Assembly (NCBI GenBank): GCA_963677215.1
Contig: OY781919.1
Location: forward strand, 248,001 to 312,000
DNA length: 64,000 bases
Direction of reading: 5' to 3'
From: G963676795 sp963677215
GTDB lineage: Bacteria > Desulfobacterota > Desulfuromonadia > Desulfuromonadales > Geopsychrobacteraceae
Shown here: in pieces, positions 1-8,977 of the stretch
Layout: the number at the start of each line of letters is the position of its first letter
How positions within the stretch are numbered: position 1 is the stretch's first letter
Program-made: the position numbers and the translations under genes
The notes under the pieces: generated by a model
Told to the model about the DNA's origin: nothing
What the model saw: the letters and a program-made list of their open reading frames with translations, nothing else
The model's database searches: none

Positions 1-1
1 T

Positions 2-97
2 CAGAAAAAAGCGACGATCATGGGTGCCCTGACCCTTTATCTTGATTTCATCAACCTGTTCCTGATGCTGTTGCGGATCTTCGGCAACCGCCGTTAA
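2..97 (+). CDS. C-terminal end of a BI-1/YccA-family membrane protein (partial)
   Basis: Only the last 31 codons are present; the gene starts before the window. The readable tail contains GALTLYLDFINLF and ends LLRIFGNRR before a TAA stop. This hydrophobic tail, with the LYLDFINLF signature and a terminal basic stretch, is typical of bacterial Bax inhibitor-1 (YccA/YbhL) family inner-membrane proteins. That is family knowledge; the rest of the protein cannot be checked here. A good intrinsic terminator follows about 25 bases later, so this is the end of its transcription unit. Confidence 0.7.
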   Translation, partial: QKKATIMGALTLYLDFINLFLMLLRIFGNRR

Positions 98-121
98 CAG
101 CAACTCACATCAATGAATTGG

Positions 122-155
122 AAAAACGGTATCATAGGGTACCGTTTTTCTTTTT
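122..155 (+). terminator. Intrinsic terminator after the BI-1 family gene
   Basis: AAAAACGGTA (122-131) pairs with TACCGTTTTT (140-149), followed by C and five T. It lies between the upstream stop and the phospholipase-like gene, and argues against the upstream TTG at 118 as the start of the next gene. Confidence 0.85.
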
Positions 156-174
156 GATGACCGGAAGGGAAAAC

Positions 175-1641
175 ATGCGTCTCAAGAGGAAGATAAGGCG
201 TCTGCTTATGCTGCTGATCTTTATCCTGATCTGTTTGGTCCTGTTCGGCTGGTGGCATACTGTCAAGCCATTACCTCAAGGGCTGAACAGCAGTTTCACT
301 GATATAGAGACCCCCGCCTCCCAGGTCAGCTTTCTGGCCGACCTCAGTTACCTTTCTCAAAGCGGTGAGCCACAGCGCCAGGAGCAGATCTTCCCGACCC
401 TGTTCAGGCTCATCGATGAGGCGGAGCGCTACATCCTGCTCGACATGTTCCTCTTCAACGATCAACAGCGCCGCCAGCAACCACAGCGCAACCTGGCAAA
501 CAAACTGGTTGATCACCTGATCGCCCGAAAAGAGCAGCGACCGGAACTGATCATCGACCTCATCACTGATCCGATCAACAGCGCCTATGCCGCCCTTCCT
601 GCAGCATCGCTACAGCGACTGCAAGCGGCCGGAATAGAGGTGATCACCACCGACCTGCTGCCACTGCGAGACAGCAATTCGCTCTATTCGCCTCTCTGGC
701 GGCTGCTGCTGCGCTGGATTCCGGCGCGTGGCAAAGTGCTGGCTCACCCCTTTGACGGCAGTGCAGAGAAGGTCAGTCTGGCCAGCTGGATGTCGCTGCT
801 TAACTTCAAGGCCAATCACCGCAAGGTTGCAGTGATCGATCAGCGTGGCAACCTGGTCAGCCTGGTTTCATCGGCCAATCCCCACGGCGGCAGCAGTGGC
901 CATTCCAACATTGCGATCCTGATCAAAGATCCACAGCTTGCTGTACAGTTGCATGAGTCCGAACAGGCAGTCGCACGACTCTCCGGTCAGCAGCTCCACC
1001 TGATTCCACAGGCCGCCAATACACCGAATCCAGCTCCAGAAGAAGGTCGTTTAACTCTTGCGCTGCGCACAGAAGCGGCCATCAGCGATACCCTCTGCCA
1101 GCAGCTAGCCAGCACCCGGAATGGAGACAGAGTGAAAATGGCCATGTTCTACCTCGGCCAGCGCCGGATCGTCAAAGAACTGATTGCCGCGACCAAGCGT
1201 GGCGTTGACATCAGCATCATTCTCGACCCGAACAAAGACGCCTTCGGCTATAGCAAGAACGGGGTCCCCAACCGCCCTGTCGCAGCCGAACTGATTAAAA
1301 AGACCGACGGGAGAATCAAGGTCCGCTGGTACCAGACCCACGGCGAGCAGTTTCACAGCAAGCTGACCCTGATCGAAAGAGCAACGGGAGAGTCACGACT
1401 ATTGGCCGGCTCCGCCAACCTGACCAGGCGCAATGTTGGCAACTACAACCTGGAAAGCAACCTGCTGATCAAGGGTGACAGCTCGTCCCAACTGATGATC
1501 GATGTCTCCGCTTACTTCGAACGGCTTTGGTCCAATCAGGACGGCATCTATACAGCGGATTATCAGAACTTTGCCGATACCTCTCCGGCCAAAAAGATTC
1601 AGTATCGTCTGCAGGAATGGACCGGGTTGGGAACCTTCTAG
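175..1641 (+). CDS. Phospholipase D-like protein with N-terminal membrane anchor
   Basis: A 488-residue protein of the PLD/cardiolipin synthase superfamily. A basic N-terminus is followed by one hydrophobic helix (about residues 8-27), so the enzyme is probably anchored in the inner membrane facing the periplasm. Two HKD-type motifs are visible: HRKVAVID, followed by SSAN, in the first half, and HSKLTLIE, followed by GSANLTRRN, in the second half. The second motif carries Glu where Asp is usual. The ATG at 175 is chosen because GGAAGGGA precedes it at good distance, while the longer frame from TTG 118 would run through the upstream terminator. Substrate is unknown: phosphatidyl transfer (cardiolipin synthesis) or phosphodiester hydrolysis are both possible. 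Single-gene unit. Confidence 0.8.
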   Translation: MRLKRKIRRLLMLLIFILICLVLFGWWHTVKPLPQGLNSSFTDIETPASQVSFLADLSYLSQSGEPQRQEQIFPTLFRLIDEAERYILLDMFLFNDQQRRQQPQRNLANKLVDHLIARKEQRPELIIDLITDPINSAYAALPAASLQRLQAAGIEVITTDLLPLRDSNSLYSPLWRLLLRWIPARGKVLAHPFDGSAEKVSLASWMSLLNFKANHRKVAVIDQRGNLVSLVSSANPHGGSSGHSNIAILIKDPQLAVQLHESEQAVARLSGQQLHLIPQAANTPNPAPEEGRLTLALRTEAAISDTLCQQLASTRNGDRVKMAMFYLGQRRIVKELIAATKRGVDISIILDPNKDAFGYSKNGVPNRPVAAELIKKTDGRIKVRWYQTHGEQFHSKLTLIERATGESRLLAGSANLTRRNVGNYNLESNLLIKGDSSSQLMIDVSAYFERLWSNQDGIYTADYQNFADTSPAKKIQYRLQEWTGLGTF

Positions 1642-1792
1642 TGTCCAAGGCTGTTAGCCCCTTCAGATCATGCTGAGCAATTTTGTTTGCAGCCAAGGCG
1701 CTAACGCAGTCATAACTGTAGAAACACAACGCAGAGAACGGACTAACGACAAGAATTGACGGATGGAATGAGCTTCACGAGACCCTAACGGA

Positions 1793-1833
1793 TAAAAAAA
1801 TGTCAAAGGCTGCCACAGCAAGCAGCCTTTGAC
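1793..1833 (-). terminator. Intrinsic terminator of the MFS transporter gene
   Basis: GTCAAAGGCTGC (1802-1813) and GCAGCCTTTGAC (1822-1833) form a 12-bp stem. On the minus strand it is followed by a run of T (the A run at 1794-1800). It sits about 70 bases past the stop of the MFS gene. Confidence 0.85.
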
Positions 1834-1904
1834 CAAGTGAGGATGGTGTGCACTTCACGCAAATATATTGCAGTGAATCATATAATTCAGTGATAACAGA
1901 TCTT

Positions 1905-3248
1905 TTATGCGATCTGGCGACTGCCATTCCCCGCGACTGCCTCATCGGCTGCAGGAAATTTCAGCAACAGAATCGCGATCCCGCCGACAAAAGAGCCCGC
2001 GGCCATAATCATGGCAACTGTCCCCAATCCGGCACCGGAGGAGAACAGTAAACCACCGGCGATCGGGCCGAGAACCGCCCCGCCACGTCCCAGGCCCATG
2101 ATCAGGCCGGTACCGCTGGAGCGCACCTTGGTCGGGAAGACATGAGCGAACAGGGCATAGATACCGACCATCGAAGCCTGGGCAAAGAAACCGGCGCAGG
2201 TCGATGCAACCTTGAGGGTACTGATATCTTTGGAGTAAACACCGAAGAAGGTGATACCGGCTGCAGTCAAAAAGAGCGCGCAGATAACCAGGGCACGAAT
2301 CGGCACCTTCTTGGCCAGGATCCCCATCAGGAAGGCGGCGGCCAGACCACCGATATTAACCCAGACCAGAACCCCACCGGCGAGTGGTGGCGGATAACCC
2401 ATATCGACGACAATCTTTGGTACCCATTTAAGGAAGAAGTAATGGGTCATCATATGTGCAAAGTAAGCAATGACCAGGGCCAGAGTTACGAAACGGAACT
2501 CTGGGGAAAACAGCAGTCCATAGGATTTGGGCTCTTTCGTTGTCGCAGCCACGATTTTCGGCAACTGGGAGATCTGCGGTTGGCTCATACGTTTGAGAGT
2601 TTTGTTGATCTTCTCAAGGGCGCCAGCCGGTTGCTGAGCGGCCAGGTAACCGACAGATTCAGGCAGCAGAAAAATGGACAGGACAAAACAGGCCAAGGTG
2701 GCAAGACCGCCAAAGATGAAGATCGAGTGCCAACCGTAGGCGACCATCAGTTTTGAAGAGATCATGCCGCCGACGATAACGCCTAACGGGAAGCCGCCAG
2801 CCATGAAGAGAACGGCCGTGTGCTTGCTGCGTTTGTTGGCATATTCGGCGACCAGGGAGTTGCAGGAAGCGATCAGACCGCCGATCCCCAGCCCGGTAAT
2901 CAGACGAAACAGGGACAGTGAATAGACACCGGTCGACATGCCAGCAGCGAGCATGCCGGCACCAATAACAATCAGACAACCAAGAATCAAGGGACGACGA
3001 CCGAACTTATCGGCCAAACCGCCGCAGACGATCGCTCCGAATGCCATGCCGATCAATTCCATCGACAAAACGATGCCAAGAGCGGCACGCGTAATCCCCC
3101 AGTCCGAGGTAATCCCTGGAGCAGAAAAAGCGATGGACAGAACGTCGAAACCATCCAGAGCATTGAGTAACACGCACATGGCCACGGCCACGAACTGCAT
3201 CGTGGACATGGGGTTTTCATCTAAAATCTTTTGTGGATCGTTGTTCAT
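1905..3248 (-). CDS. MFS transporter, aromatic acid:H+ symporter (AAHS)-like
   Basis: A 447-residue, 12-helix major facilitator. The first helix carries the DGFD motif (LNALDGFDVLS) that AAHS members such as PcaK place in helix 1. The loop between helices 2 and 3 has the MFS signature GGLADKFGRRP. These proteins import aromatic or related carboxylates with protons; the exact substrate cannot be read from the sequence. It is preceded on the same strand by the corrinoid protein and methyltransferase genes but separated from them by a terminator, so it is an independent unit in the same functional cluster. The neighbourhood suggests import of a methoxylated aromatic acid, which is inference. The start has GGGAGG upstream. 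Confidence 0.85.
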   Translation of the reverse strand: MNNDPQKILDENPMSTMQFVAVAMCVLLNALDGFDVLSIAFSAPGITSDWGITRAALGIVLSMELIGMAFGAIVCGGLADKFGRRPLILGCLIVIGAGMLAAGMSTGVYSLSLFRLITGLGIGGLIASCNSLVAEYANKRSKHTAVLFMAGGFPLGVIVGGMISSKLMVAYGWHSIFIFGGLATLACFVLSIFLLPESVGYLAAQQPAGALEKINKTLKRMSQPQISQLPKIVAATTKEPKSYGLLFSPEFRFVTLALVIAYFAHMMTHYFFLKWVPKIVVDMGYPPPLAGGVLVWVNIGGLAAAFLMGILAKKVPIRALVICALFLTAAGITFFGVYSKDISTLKVASTCAGFFAQASMVGIYALFAHVFPTKVRSSGTGLIMGLGRGGAVLGPIAGGLLFSSGAGLGTVAMIMAAGSFVGGIAILLLKFPAADEAVAGNGSRQIA

Positions 3249-3618
3249 CTATGAACCTCCCAAATGAAATTTAGCGATTGCCACCCGGAAAATGGGCAGC
3301 GACACCTGAAAAACCAACTACGTTTTCGCAAAACCTCCATTTGCCTCATCTCCACAAGAAATCAGGTGTGGCAGAACAGCCTGAACCTCTTCTGTCGTTG
3401 CCCTGTTGTGACCTAAGAGCTGAGATGATCTCGAAACGGAAGCAATGCTAGCAATATTGCGCGGCTTTTTATATTGGCAGTACTTACAAAAAATCAGCGC
3501 TTTTCTGTGTATTTTCTACAGCTAAACAAAATCAGCGACTTTTTCGGGCCTTGGAAGCCTAAAAGGGGGCTGACAGAAGCCTTGTGCAGCCCCCTCGGAC
3601 ACGCCGTCATGACTGCAG
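3249..3618. other. Intergenic: MFS promoter region
   Basis: About 370 bases separate the MFS start from the corrinoid-protein stop. It holds the corrinoid operon terminator (3561-3595) and must hold the MFS promoter on the minus strand. No sigma-54 motif or other recognisable operator was found. Confidence 0.5.
3561..3595 (-). terminator. Intrinsic terminator of the methyltransferase/corrinoid operon
   Basis: On the minus strand GGGGGCTG and CAGCCCCC form an 8-bp stem followed by TTTTAGG. It lies 24 bases past the corrinoid protein stop and separates that operon from the MFS gene. Confidence 0.75.
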
Positions 3619-4251
3619 TTATGCCGCCATCCACTCCTTGCAGAGACTGACGCCGACAACAGCATCGGTCGAAAACCCGTCAGCTCCGACAAAGTCACAG
3701 ACAGTCTGATCAAACTGGCCACCGCCAACCATGACCTTGACAGAATCGCGCAGCCCTTTTTCTTTCAGTTTGTCGACAACGGCCTTCATCGGATCAAAAG
3801 CCAGGGTCAGCAGACCGCTCATACCGAGCAGGTCGGGTTTGATCTCTTCCACCTTGGCAATGATGGTGTCTACCGGAACATCCACCCCCAGGTCGATCAC
3901 CTCAAAGCCACTGAGCCCCATCATCATGCCGTAGATATTCTTGCCGATGTCATGGATGTCGCCTTCGATGGTGGCCAGGACCATGGTGCCGATCTTACTG
4001 TCTTCGACCTCTTCGCTTTCGTCCAGGTAGGGCTTGATCAGTTCGGCGCCATCGTTCATCATTTCGCCGGCCATGATCAGTTCTGGAATGAAGAATTCAT
4101 TCTGTTCGAAACGTTTGCCGATTTCGGTCATGCCATCCTGGTAGGCGCGGAAGATCGCTTTTGGATCTTCACCTTTTTCCAGCAGCTCTTTTGTCAGGCC
4201 GAGAAACGTATCTTCTTCCATCTCAACCATTGCATTGATCAGTTCTTGCAT
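3619..4251 (-). CDS. Corrinoid (B12-binding) methyl-carrier protein, MtaC/MtbC-like
   Basis: A 210-residue corrinoid shuttle protein that carries the methyl group between a substrate methyltransferase and a second methyltransferase. The N-terminal half (to about residue 85) is the helical cap domain; the C-terminal half is a Rossmann-like cobalamin domain. The lower-axial-ligand signature DxHxxG is present as DIHDIG (residues 98-103), followed by GLSGFEVIDLGVDVP, typical of methionine-synthase-like B12 domains. It lies 21 bases downstream of the UroD-family methyltransferase gene on the same strand, the standard MT1-corrinoid protein pair. An AGGAG motif precedes the ATG. Function as a cytoplasmic methyl carrier is well supported; the methyl donor is not determined by this protein. 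Confidence 0.92.
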   Translation of the reverse strand: MQELINAMVEMEEDTFLGLTKELLEKGEDPKAIFRAYQDGMTEIGKRFEQNEFFIPELIMAGEMMNDGAELIKPYLDESEEVEDSKIGTMVLATIEGDIHDIGKNIYGMMMGLSGFEVIDLGVDVPVDTIIAKVEEIKPDLLGMSGLLTLAFDPMKAVVDKLKEKGLRDSVKVMVGGGQFDQTVCDFVGADGFSTDAVVGVSLCKEWMAA

Positions 4252-4272
4252 TGTGACTATCTCCTCTTACTG

Positions 4273-5580
4273 TTAATACTTGCCGAAGTCCTTGCCGGCC
4301 TGCATAAAGGCGTGCAAGTTCTCTCTGTTCACTTCGTCCATGGTGCTGCTGATGCCAAGGATATAACCGCCATTACCGGCAGCCACTTCGAGCATCTTTT
4401 GGGTTTCGTCACGGACTGAATCGACAGTGCCGGTCAGAATTTGTGAAACCGGGAAACCGCCGGCGATGCAGGCGATTCCTTCAAGGGTCTGACGCGCCTT
4501 GGCCATATCGATCTTGTCGAAGTAGTAGACACAGCGCCCTTTCGGCACGTCGCTCAGGTATTTCAGGCGCTCGTTGTAACAGCCCTCAACAAAGCAGAAC
4601 GGTACACAGCCTTCCTCAACCAGGCCTTCCATCAGCGCCTTCATGAACGGCCAGTAGAATTTCTGGAACTGCTTGTCAGACATGAAACCATCTGCGCCCT
4701 TGTGCAGCGGAATGAAGATGTTCGGGTTTTTGCTGGCCTTGAAGCTGTCGACACCCATCTTGATCATCAGCGGCAACAGCCGCTCACATGCTGCCAGAAC
4801 CTTGTCCGGGCGGCGATACATATCCATCATCAGGTGGGTGGTCCCTCTCAGGGTGTCTCCGAGCATGTCGAATGGAACCTTGGTGCTACCACCAAACAGG
4901 AAGGGATAGCCCGAGGAGAGGATGCTCTTGATGTGCGGACGCAAATTGGTTGCCCACTCATAGTGCTGCTTACCTGCCTCAAGCAGGGCCAGCACCGCTT
5001 CACGAACCTGAGGGTCACCGAAAGAGGTGAACAGGTTGTTTGACAGGGTGATCTCCTGCAACCCGTAGAATGTTCCAATATTTGCAATCGCCTTGAACTT
5101 GCCGGCGATCCTCGGCATATAGACCCGGAACATGAAGTCGGTGGGATCCTGAATCAGATGATCGTACTCATCGACGGTCATGTACTCTTTCTCGACAAAC
5201 TGGGTGGCGCTGTTGTCGTCCAGACCGCCGCCCGCCCACTTGTAGAGGCTGTAATCCATGGCATCCAGGGTCGGGCCGTAGCTGCACTTGGCCGGCATGT
5301 TGGCCGCATCGGCATCAAATTCATGGGCAAAATCATGGAAGACCTTGCCAAGGACATTCGCATCGTACATCGCGTCTTTGGCCGTCACGTTGTAGAGAAC
5401 CATCGGCGCCCAAGTCACGAATGGGGCAATAGGAACCCGGTCCGGGGTCTTCTGTAACTGAATGGCGTCCTTGATCAGGGTGGTGCGGTACTGATAGGCG
5501 GCCTTGGCCTCTTCACTATCAAATTCTATTCCGGCACCCGAGGCCCATTCCTCCAAATGTTTAGCTTGTTTGTCTTCCAC
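4273..5580 (-). CDS. UroD-family corrinoid methyltransferase (putative O-demethylase MT1)
   Basis: A 435-residue protein of the uroporphyrinogen decarboxylase-like methyltransferase superfamily (MtaA/CmuA/MtoB type). Visible landmarks are PIAPFVTWAP near the N-terminus, a Cys-rich segment FCFVEGCYN that could supply metal ligands, and YYFDKIDMAKA with GGFPVSQILTGT near the C-terminus. The frame is open further upstream, but the GTG at 5580 is chosen: it has AGGAG six bases before it, and the upstream extension has no family character. True UroD enzymes are about 350 residues and belong to heme synthesis; the adjacent corrinoid gene makes a methyltransferase role far more likely. Demethylation of a methoxylated aromatic compound fits the AAHS-like transporter and PucR regulator next door, but methylated amines, thiols or methanol cannot be excluded. 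Confidence 0.82.
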   Translation of the reverse strand: MEDKQAKHLEEWASGAGIEFDSEEAKAAYQYRTTLIKDAIQLQKTPDRVPIAPFVTWAPMVLYNVTAKDAMYDANVLGKVFHDFAHEFDADAANMPAKCSYGPTLDAMDYSLYKWAGGGLDDNSATQFVEKEYMTVDEYDHLIQDPTDFMFRVYMPRIAGKFKAIANIGTFYGLQEITLSNNLFTSFGDPQVREAVLALLEAGKQHYEWATNLRPHIKSILSSGYPFLFGGSTKVPFDMLGDTLRGTTHLMMDMYRRPDKVLAACERLLPLMIKMGVDSFKASKNPNIFIPLHKGADGFMSDKQFQKFYWPFMKALMEGLVEEGCVPFCFVEGCYNERLKYLSDVPKGRCVYYFDKIDMAKARQTLEGIACIAGGFPVSQILTGTVDSVRDETQKMLEVAAGNGGYILGISSTMDEVNRENLHAFMQAGKDFGKY

Positions 5581-5966
5581 AACTGTCTCCTTTCTATGAA
5601 CAAAATGCATGCCCGGCAGCAGAACCTTAAAGCTGTTCTTTTTGGTGTGTTGCACTGCCTGAGCGTAACGGCTTGTTTTTTCACGGCATAGTTGGCAACA
5701 AATTGCGTGTTTTTTCAATTGGAGGAAGTTCAAATTTTTACGACTGTTTTTTGGAGGATTTTGAAAAGAATAGATTGCGCCCAAGAGACAGGGGAATGAG
5801 CAAGGGGAGATCAAGTGCGGTCAAAAGCTCCGGATGCTGGAACATAGATCGGCCCAGTCCCTGCAAAAGTCCGGTTTCAACCAATCCTCCGGGAAATACC
5901 GCGGAGGATGTCCGGACGACCGTTTGTGCCAGTCAACTAGCTGTCAGGGCAGGAAGAAATCGGAAA
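5581..5966. other. Intergenic: promoter region of the methyltransferase operon
   Basis: 386 bases between the PucR-type regulator stop and the methyltransferase start, both on the minus strand. The ribosome binding site is just above 5580. No terminator after the regulator and no clear sigma-54 site were found, so read-through from the regulator is possible. Confidence 0.5.
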
Positions 5967-7553
5967 CTAAGGAACCGAGGAAAGATCATGCTCCAGATCA
6001 AAAGCTTTCAGGGCGAGCAGCAGTTTCAAACGCGTTTCCGGATCATTCAGCTCGAGGCCAAGCATCGCTTCGATCCTTTCAACATGGTAGAGCACGGTAT
6101 TTCTGTGCATGAAGATCCTGTTGCTGGTTTCCGTCGCCTTGCGGTCACACTCTAGGTAGCACTGCAGCAACCGGACATTCCTGGTCCCGTGGTTCAGGTC
6201 GTACTCATGCAGCTTGTTCACAGCGCCAAAGGTCGCACTGTTGGCAAAAATAGCAGGCATCTTGTTCAGGCAGTGCTCAATCATCCAGTAGTGATAAAAG
6301 TCCTCGATCCTGTAGTTGTTCGGCCCGGAACTCTTCTTCTGGGGATGTCTCTCTTCCTTGAACTTTTTACCAAAATCGATGGCGACAGTGGCCTGCACAT
6401 AGGCGGTATTCAGTTCCATGATGTTGCCGAACTGATTACTGATGCCGCACCGGGCGGCCTGCTTGCCGACGGTCTCCCACAGCCAGCGTAAACGCCGCTT
6501 GCGTGAAGACTCGATGTCCGCATCCTTATAGATATTCAGGATCAGGATATTGTGGTGATAAAGAATGACTTCGGCGTCAGGAATCATGCTGTTGAGCAGC
6601 ATGATAGCCCTGTTCATCGGGGCATTGGCTCGATCACTGAGAACCAGCTTGAACAGGTCAAAATAGCCGTCAAAGGGAATTTTGGTGTATGCAGAGCGAG
6701 TCTTCACCTCTTCTTCCTGGATATTGTCATTCTCTATCAGATCGCGGAACAGGGACTCGGTCGGTTTGTGCCCGCCATGGAGAGTAAAGGCACGATCGAG
6801 ATAAATCTTGACGTATTCAAGCATCAGGTTGAACAGGTTGCGCAGACCGGCACTGTACTGCCTGTGATGACAGATCATGACGACGATATTGGAAAAGGGA
6901 GCAATGTGATGGTAGACCTTCTTGACGATCGTATATTCGGAAGTCAAGCGATCTTCACTGACCTGAATATCATCCCCCCCGCTGAACTCTTCGATGCGGC
7001 GAATGACCTGAAAGCGGGCCAGCGACTCCTCGGTATGATAACCATGCTCGACAAGCCGGTTGGTGATTTCATCATCAACCCGGATGTTGCGGGTATAGGC
7101 GAGCAGCTTGAAGGTCGAATCGAGGACAACGATATGGTTGCCGATTACCGCTTCGCTCATTGCCAGAATGGACTGCAGCCCCCTGTCGTGCAGAACGGCC
7201 AACTGCATTTCCATCACCCAGTTATTGATCCGGGTAAAAATTTTCTGAACGCTGTTGAACAGCTCCTTCAGGGTAATATTCTTGCGGATAACAACGGTGT
7301 TCTTCAACGACTGTTCATTTTCCCGATCATCCACCAGCCGATCACGGATACAGATAAAATAGGGAGAACCTTCGATCTTCGGCATTTCCAGAGCTTCACT
7401 GAGCAGACAGATAACCAGGTTGTCCGGCGAAAGACCGGGGGAATTGGGGATCAGCAGCTCGGCATGACAGAACTCGGGATTATCGTTTTCCTGCAGATAA
7501 TCCTCATAATCGTAGTTCAGCTCTTCGATAATCAGCTTAATTGAAATTTTCAT
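5967..7553 (-). CDS. PucR-family transcriptional regulator
   Basis: A 528-residue regulator. The C-terminal 60 residues carry the PucR/CdaR helix-turn-helix signature, with RIFMHRNTVLYHVERIE followed by a conserved ETRLKLLLALK tail. The central region contains a GGDEF-like beta/alpha domain typical of the family, and the N-terminal 200 residues are probably a ligand-sensing domain that I do not recognise precisely. PucR-type proteins often respond to substrates of the catabolic genes beside them. Located directly upstream of the corrinoid methyltransferase operon and downstream of the TRAP binding protein, all on the minus strand, it probably controls one or both. A weak AGAGG precedes the start. 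Confidence 0.85.
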   Translation of the reverse strand: MKISIKLIIEELNYDYEDYLQENDNPEFCHAELLIPNSPGLSPDNLVICLLSEALEMPKIEGSPYFICIRDRLVDDRENEQSLKNTVVIRKNITLKELFNSVQKIFTRINNWVMEMQLAVLHDRGLQSILAMSEAVIGNHIVVLDSTFKLLAYTRNIRVDDEITNRLVEHGYHTEESLARFQVIRRIEEFSGGDDIQVSEDRLTSEYTIVKKVYHHIAPFSNIVVMICHHRQYSAGLRNLFNLMLEYVKIYLDRAFTLHGGHKPTESLFRDLIENDNIQEEEVKTRSAYTKIPFDGYFDLFKLVLSDRANAPMNRAIMLLNSMIPDAEVILYHHNILILNIYKDADIESSRKRRLRWLWETVGKQAARCGISNQFGNIMELNTAYVQATVAIDFGKKFKEERHPQKKSSGPNNYRIEDFYHYWMIEHCLNKMPAIFANSATFGAVNKLHEYDLNHGTRNVRLLQCYLECDRKATETSNRIFMHRNTVLYHVERIEAMLGLELNDPETRLKLLLALKAFDLEHDLSSVP

Positions 7554-7860
7554 ACGGCCAGATCCTCTCCGTCCCCGACATCAGCATTGAGCCACAAAAC
7601 AAGCTGTCCTCTGCCTGCGCATAGACAGATATTAACAGCAATGCAGACCGGGGTCCTTGCTTTTGCAGAAACCAAGATCTAAATAACTGATATTTTTGAA
7701 TTATTATCTTAGTTTAAGATATAATCGCGACTAGACCGCAGTCAATAAAATATACTAGAGAATGAACAGAGAGGGGCCAGGGCACAAGGTGTTTTTTCCG
7801 GAATGGTCACGAGTCGAGATGACAAAGGCTCAGCACTGTTCGTGACAGCTCTGAGCCAAC

Positions 7861-7915
7861 CAAAAAGACAAAAGCCGATCATGTTCCGAAACAGTCGGTC
7901 CGGAACATAATCGGC
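7861..7915 (-). terminator. Intrinsic terminator of the TRAP binding-protein gene
   Basis: GCCGATCATGTTCCG (7874-7888) pairs with CGGAACATAATCGGC (7901-7915) with one wobble. On the minus strand it is followed by TTTTGTCTTTTTG. It lies 10 bases past the stop, so the gene is monocistronic. Confidence 0.88.
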
Positions 7916-7924
7916 TCAAGATCA

Positions 7925-8977
7925 TCAATCCATATAAGGACTTACGAAGTGCTCTTCTTCGGCATCCTTGATGCGCTGTTCAACGTAGGCGATAACTTCC
8001 TTGCCGGGCAGCCCTTTCGCCTCGCAGTCGGCAATATAGGCATCGACTATCGGCTGAACCTTGGCCCGCCATCTCTTCGACTCGGCAGCCTCGATCTCAA
8101 CGATGGTATTGCCCAGCTTCTTTTCAAACTCGATTCCGTTTTGATCATAGTCAGCCCAGGCCTGGCCGTGCTTCTTGATGTACTTGAGGCGCAAAGAATC
8201 GATGGCCTGCTGAACCTCGGGATCAAGGCTATTCCAGACGTCCTTGTTCATGGCGACAAAGAAACCGAGCGAGTAAGCGGTATCCTTGGCTACGATGGTC
8301 ATATCGGCGACTTCGGCGAGTTTCCAGTCGACGCTTGCCGAAAAATCCCAGACCCCACCGTGGACAACGCCCTTTTGCAGCGCCTGATAGAGTTCCGGCA
8401 TCGGCAGGGAAACCGGAGTCGCTCCCAGGGCTTTCAACATCTCGGCAATCGGCCCGTTGGAGCGGATCTTGAGCCCCTGCAGATCCTCCATTTTGGAGAC
8501 ACTGCGCCCTTTGACGTGTATGTAACCAGGCCCAGTGGCATGAACATAGAGGAGCTTGACGCTATTGAGTTCCTGTGGAGCGAATTTGTCAACAACCTCG
8601 TTGATGATTGCGGTTGCTACCGGTCCGCTCGGATAGCCGAGCGGCAGGTTGATGAAATCCATCACCGGAAACCGCCCTCTGGTGTACTGCAGAACGCTAT
8701 GACCGATACTGACCATCCCGTTTTCCACGCCATCATAGGTCTGGGGTAATTTGATCAGGCTCTGCCCCGGATAGAGATCGACCTTCACCTTGTCGCCGAC
8801 CATGTCTTCGAGTTCGGCAATCCACGCCTCGGTGATACGCGTATGAACCGCTGTCGGACCGTGAGCCGCACTGAACGACAGCCTGGTTTCCTTGGCCAGA
8901 ACAGTTTGCGGCAGGGTCAAGCAAACCGCCAACAGCAGCACTGAAATTAACCTTCCTGAGACCTTCACGTTTCCCAT
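7925..8977 (-). CDS. TRAP transporter solute-binding protein, DctP family
   Basis: A 350-residue periplasmic binding protein. An N-terminal signal peptide (hydrophobic core LISVLLLAVCLTL, likely cleavage after VLA) is followed by a DctP fold. Family features include KMEDLQGLKIRSNGP in the middle, with the Arg that normally salt-bridges a carboxylate ligand, and SLPMPELYQALQKGVVHG after it. The second ATG is preferred because GGAGG lies six bases before it. TRAP binding proteins bring organic acids to a DctQM membrane pair, but no DctQ or DctM gene lies next to it and a strong terminator follows at once. It must therefore use membrane subunits coded elsewhere, or act as a sensor input. The neighbourhood suggests an organic-acid substrate of the demethylation pathway. 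Confidence 0.88.
   Translation of the reverse strand: MGNVKVSGRLISVLLLAVCLTLPQTVLAKETRLSFSAAHGPTAVHTRITEAWIAELEDMVGDKVKVDLYPGQSLIKLPQTYDGVENGMVSIGHSVLQYTRGRFPVMDFINLPLGYPSGPVATAIINEVVDKFAPQELNSVKLLYVHATGPGYIHVKGRSVSKMEDLQGLKIRSNGPIAEMLKALGATPVSLPMPELYQALQKGVVHGGVWDFSASVDWKLAEVADMTIVAKDTAYSLGFFVAMNKDVWNSLDPEVQQAIDSLRLKYIKKHGQAWADYDQNGIEFEKKLGNTIVEIEAAESKRWRAKVQPIVDAYIADCEAKGLPGKEVIAYVEQRIKDAEEEHFVSPYMD

Noticed and set aside
1469..1729. 86-codon minus-strand frame at the end of the PLD-like gene
   Set aside because: Overlaps a certain gene, no features; the following 1642-1790 stretch shows nothing recognisable.
5692..5707. Sigma-54-like TGGCAACAAATTGC
   Set aside because: On the wrong strand for the methyltransferase operon and one base short between the -24 and -12 elements.
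6552..7544. 330-codon open frame antisense to the PucR-type regulator
   Set aside because: No recognisable domain; the minus-strand regulator has a clear C-terminal HTH.
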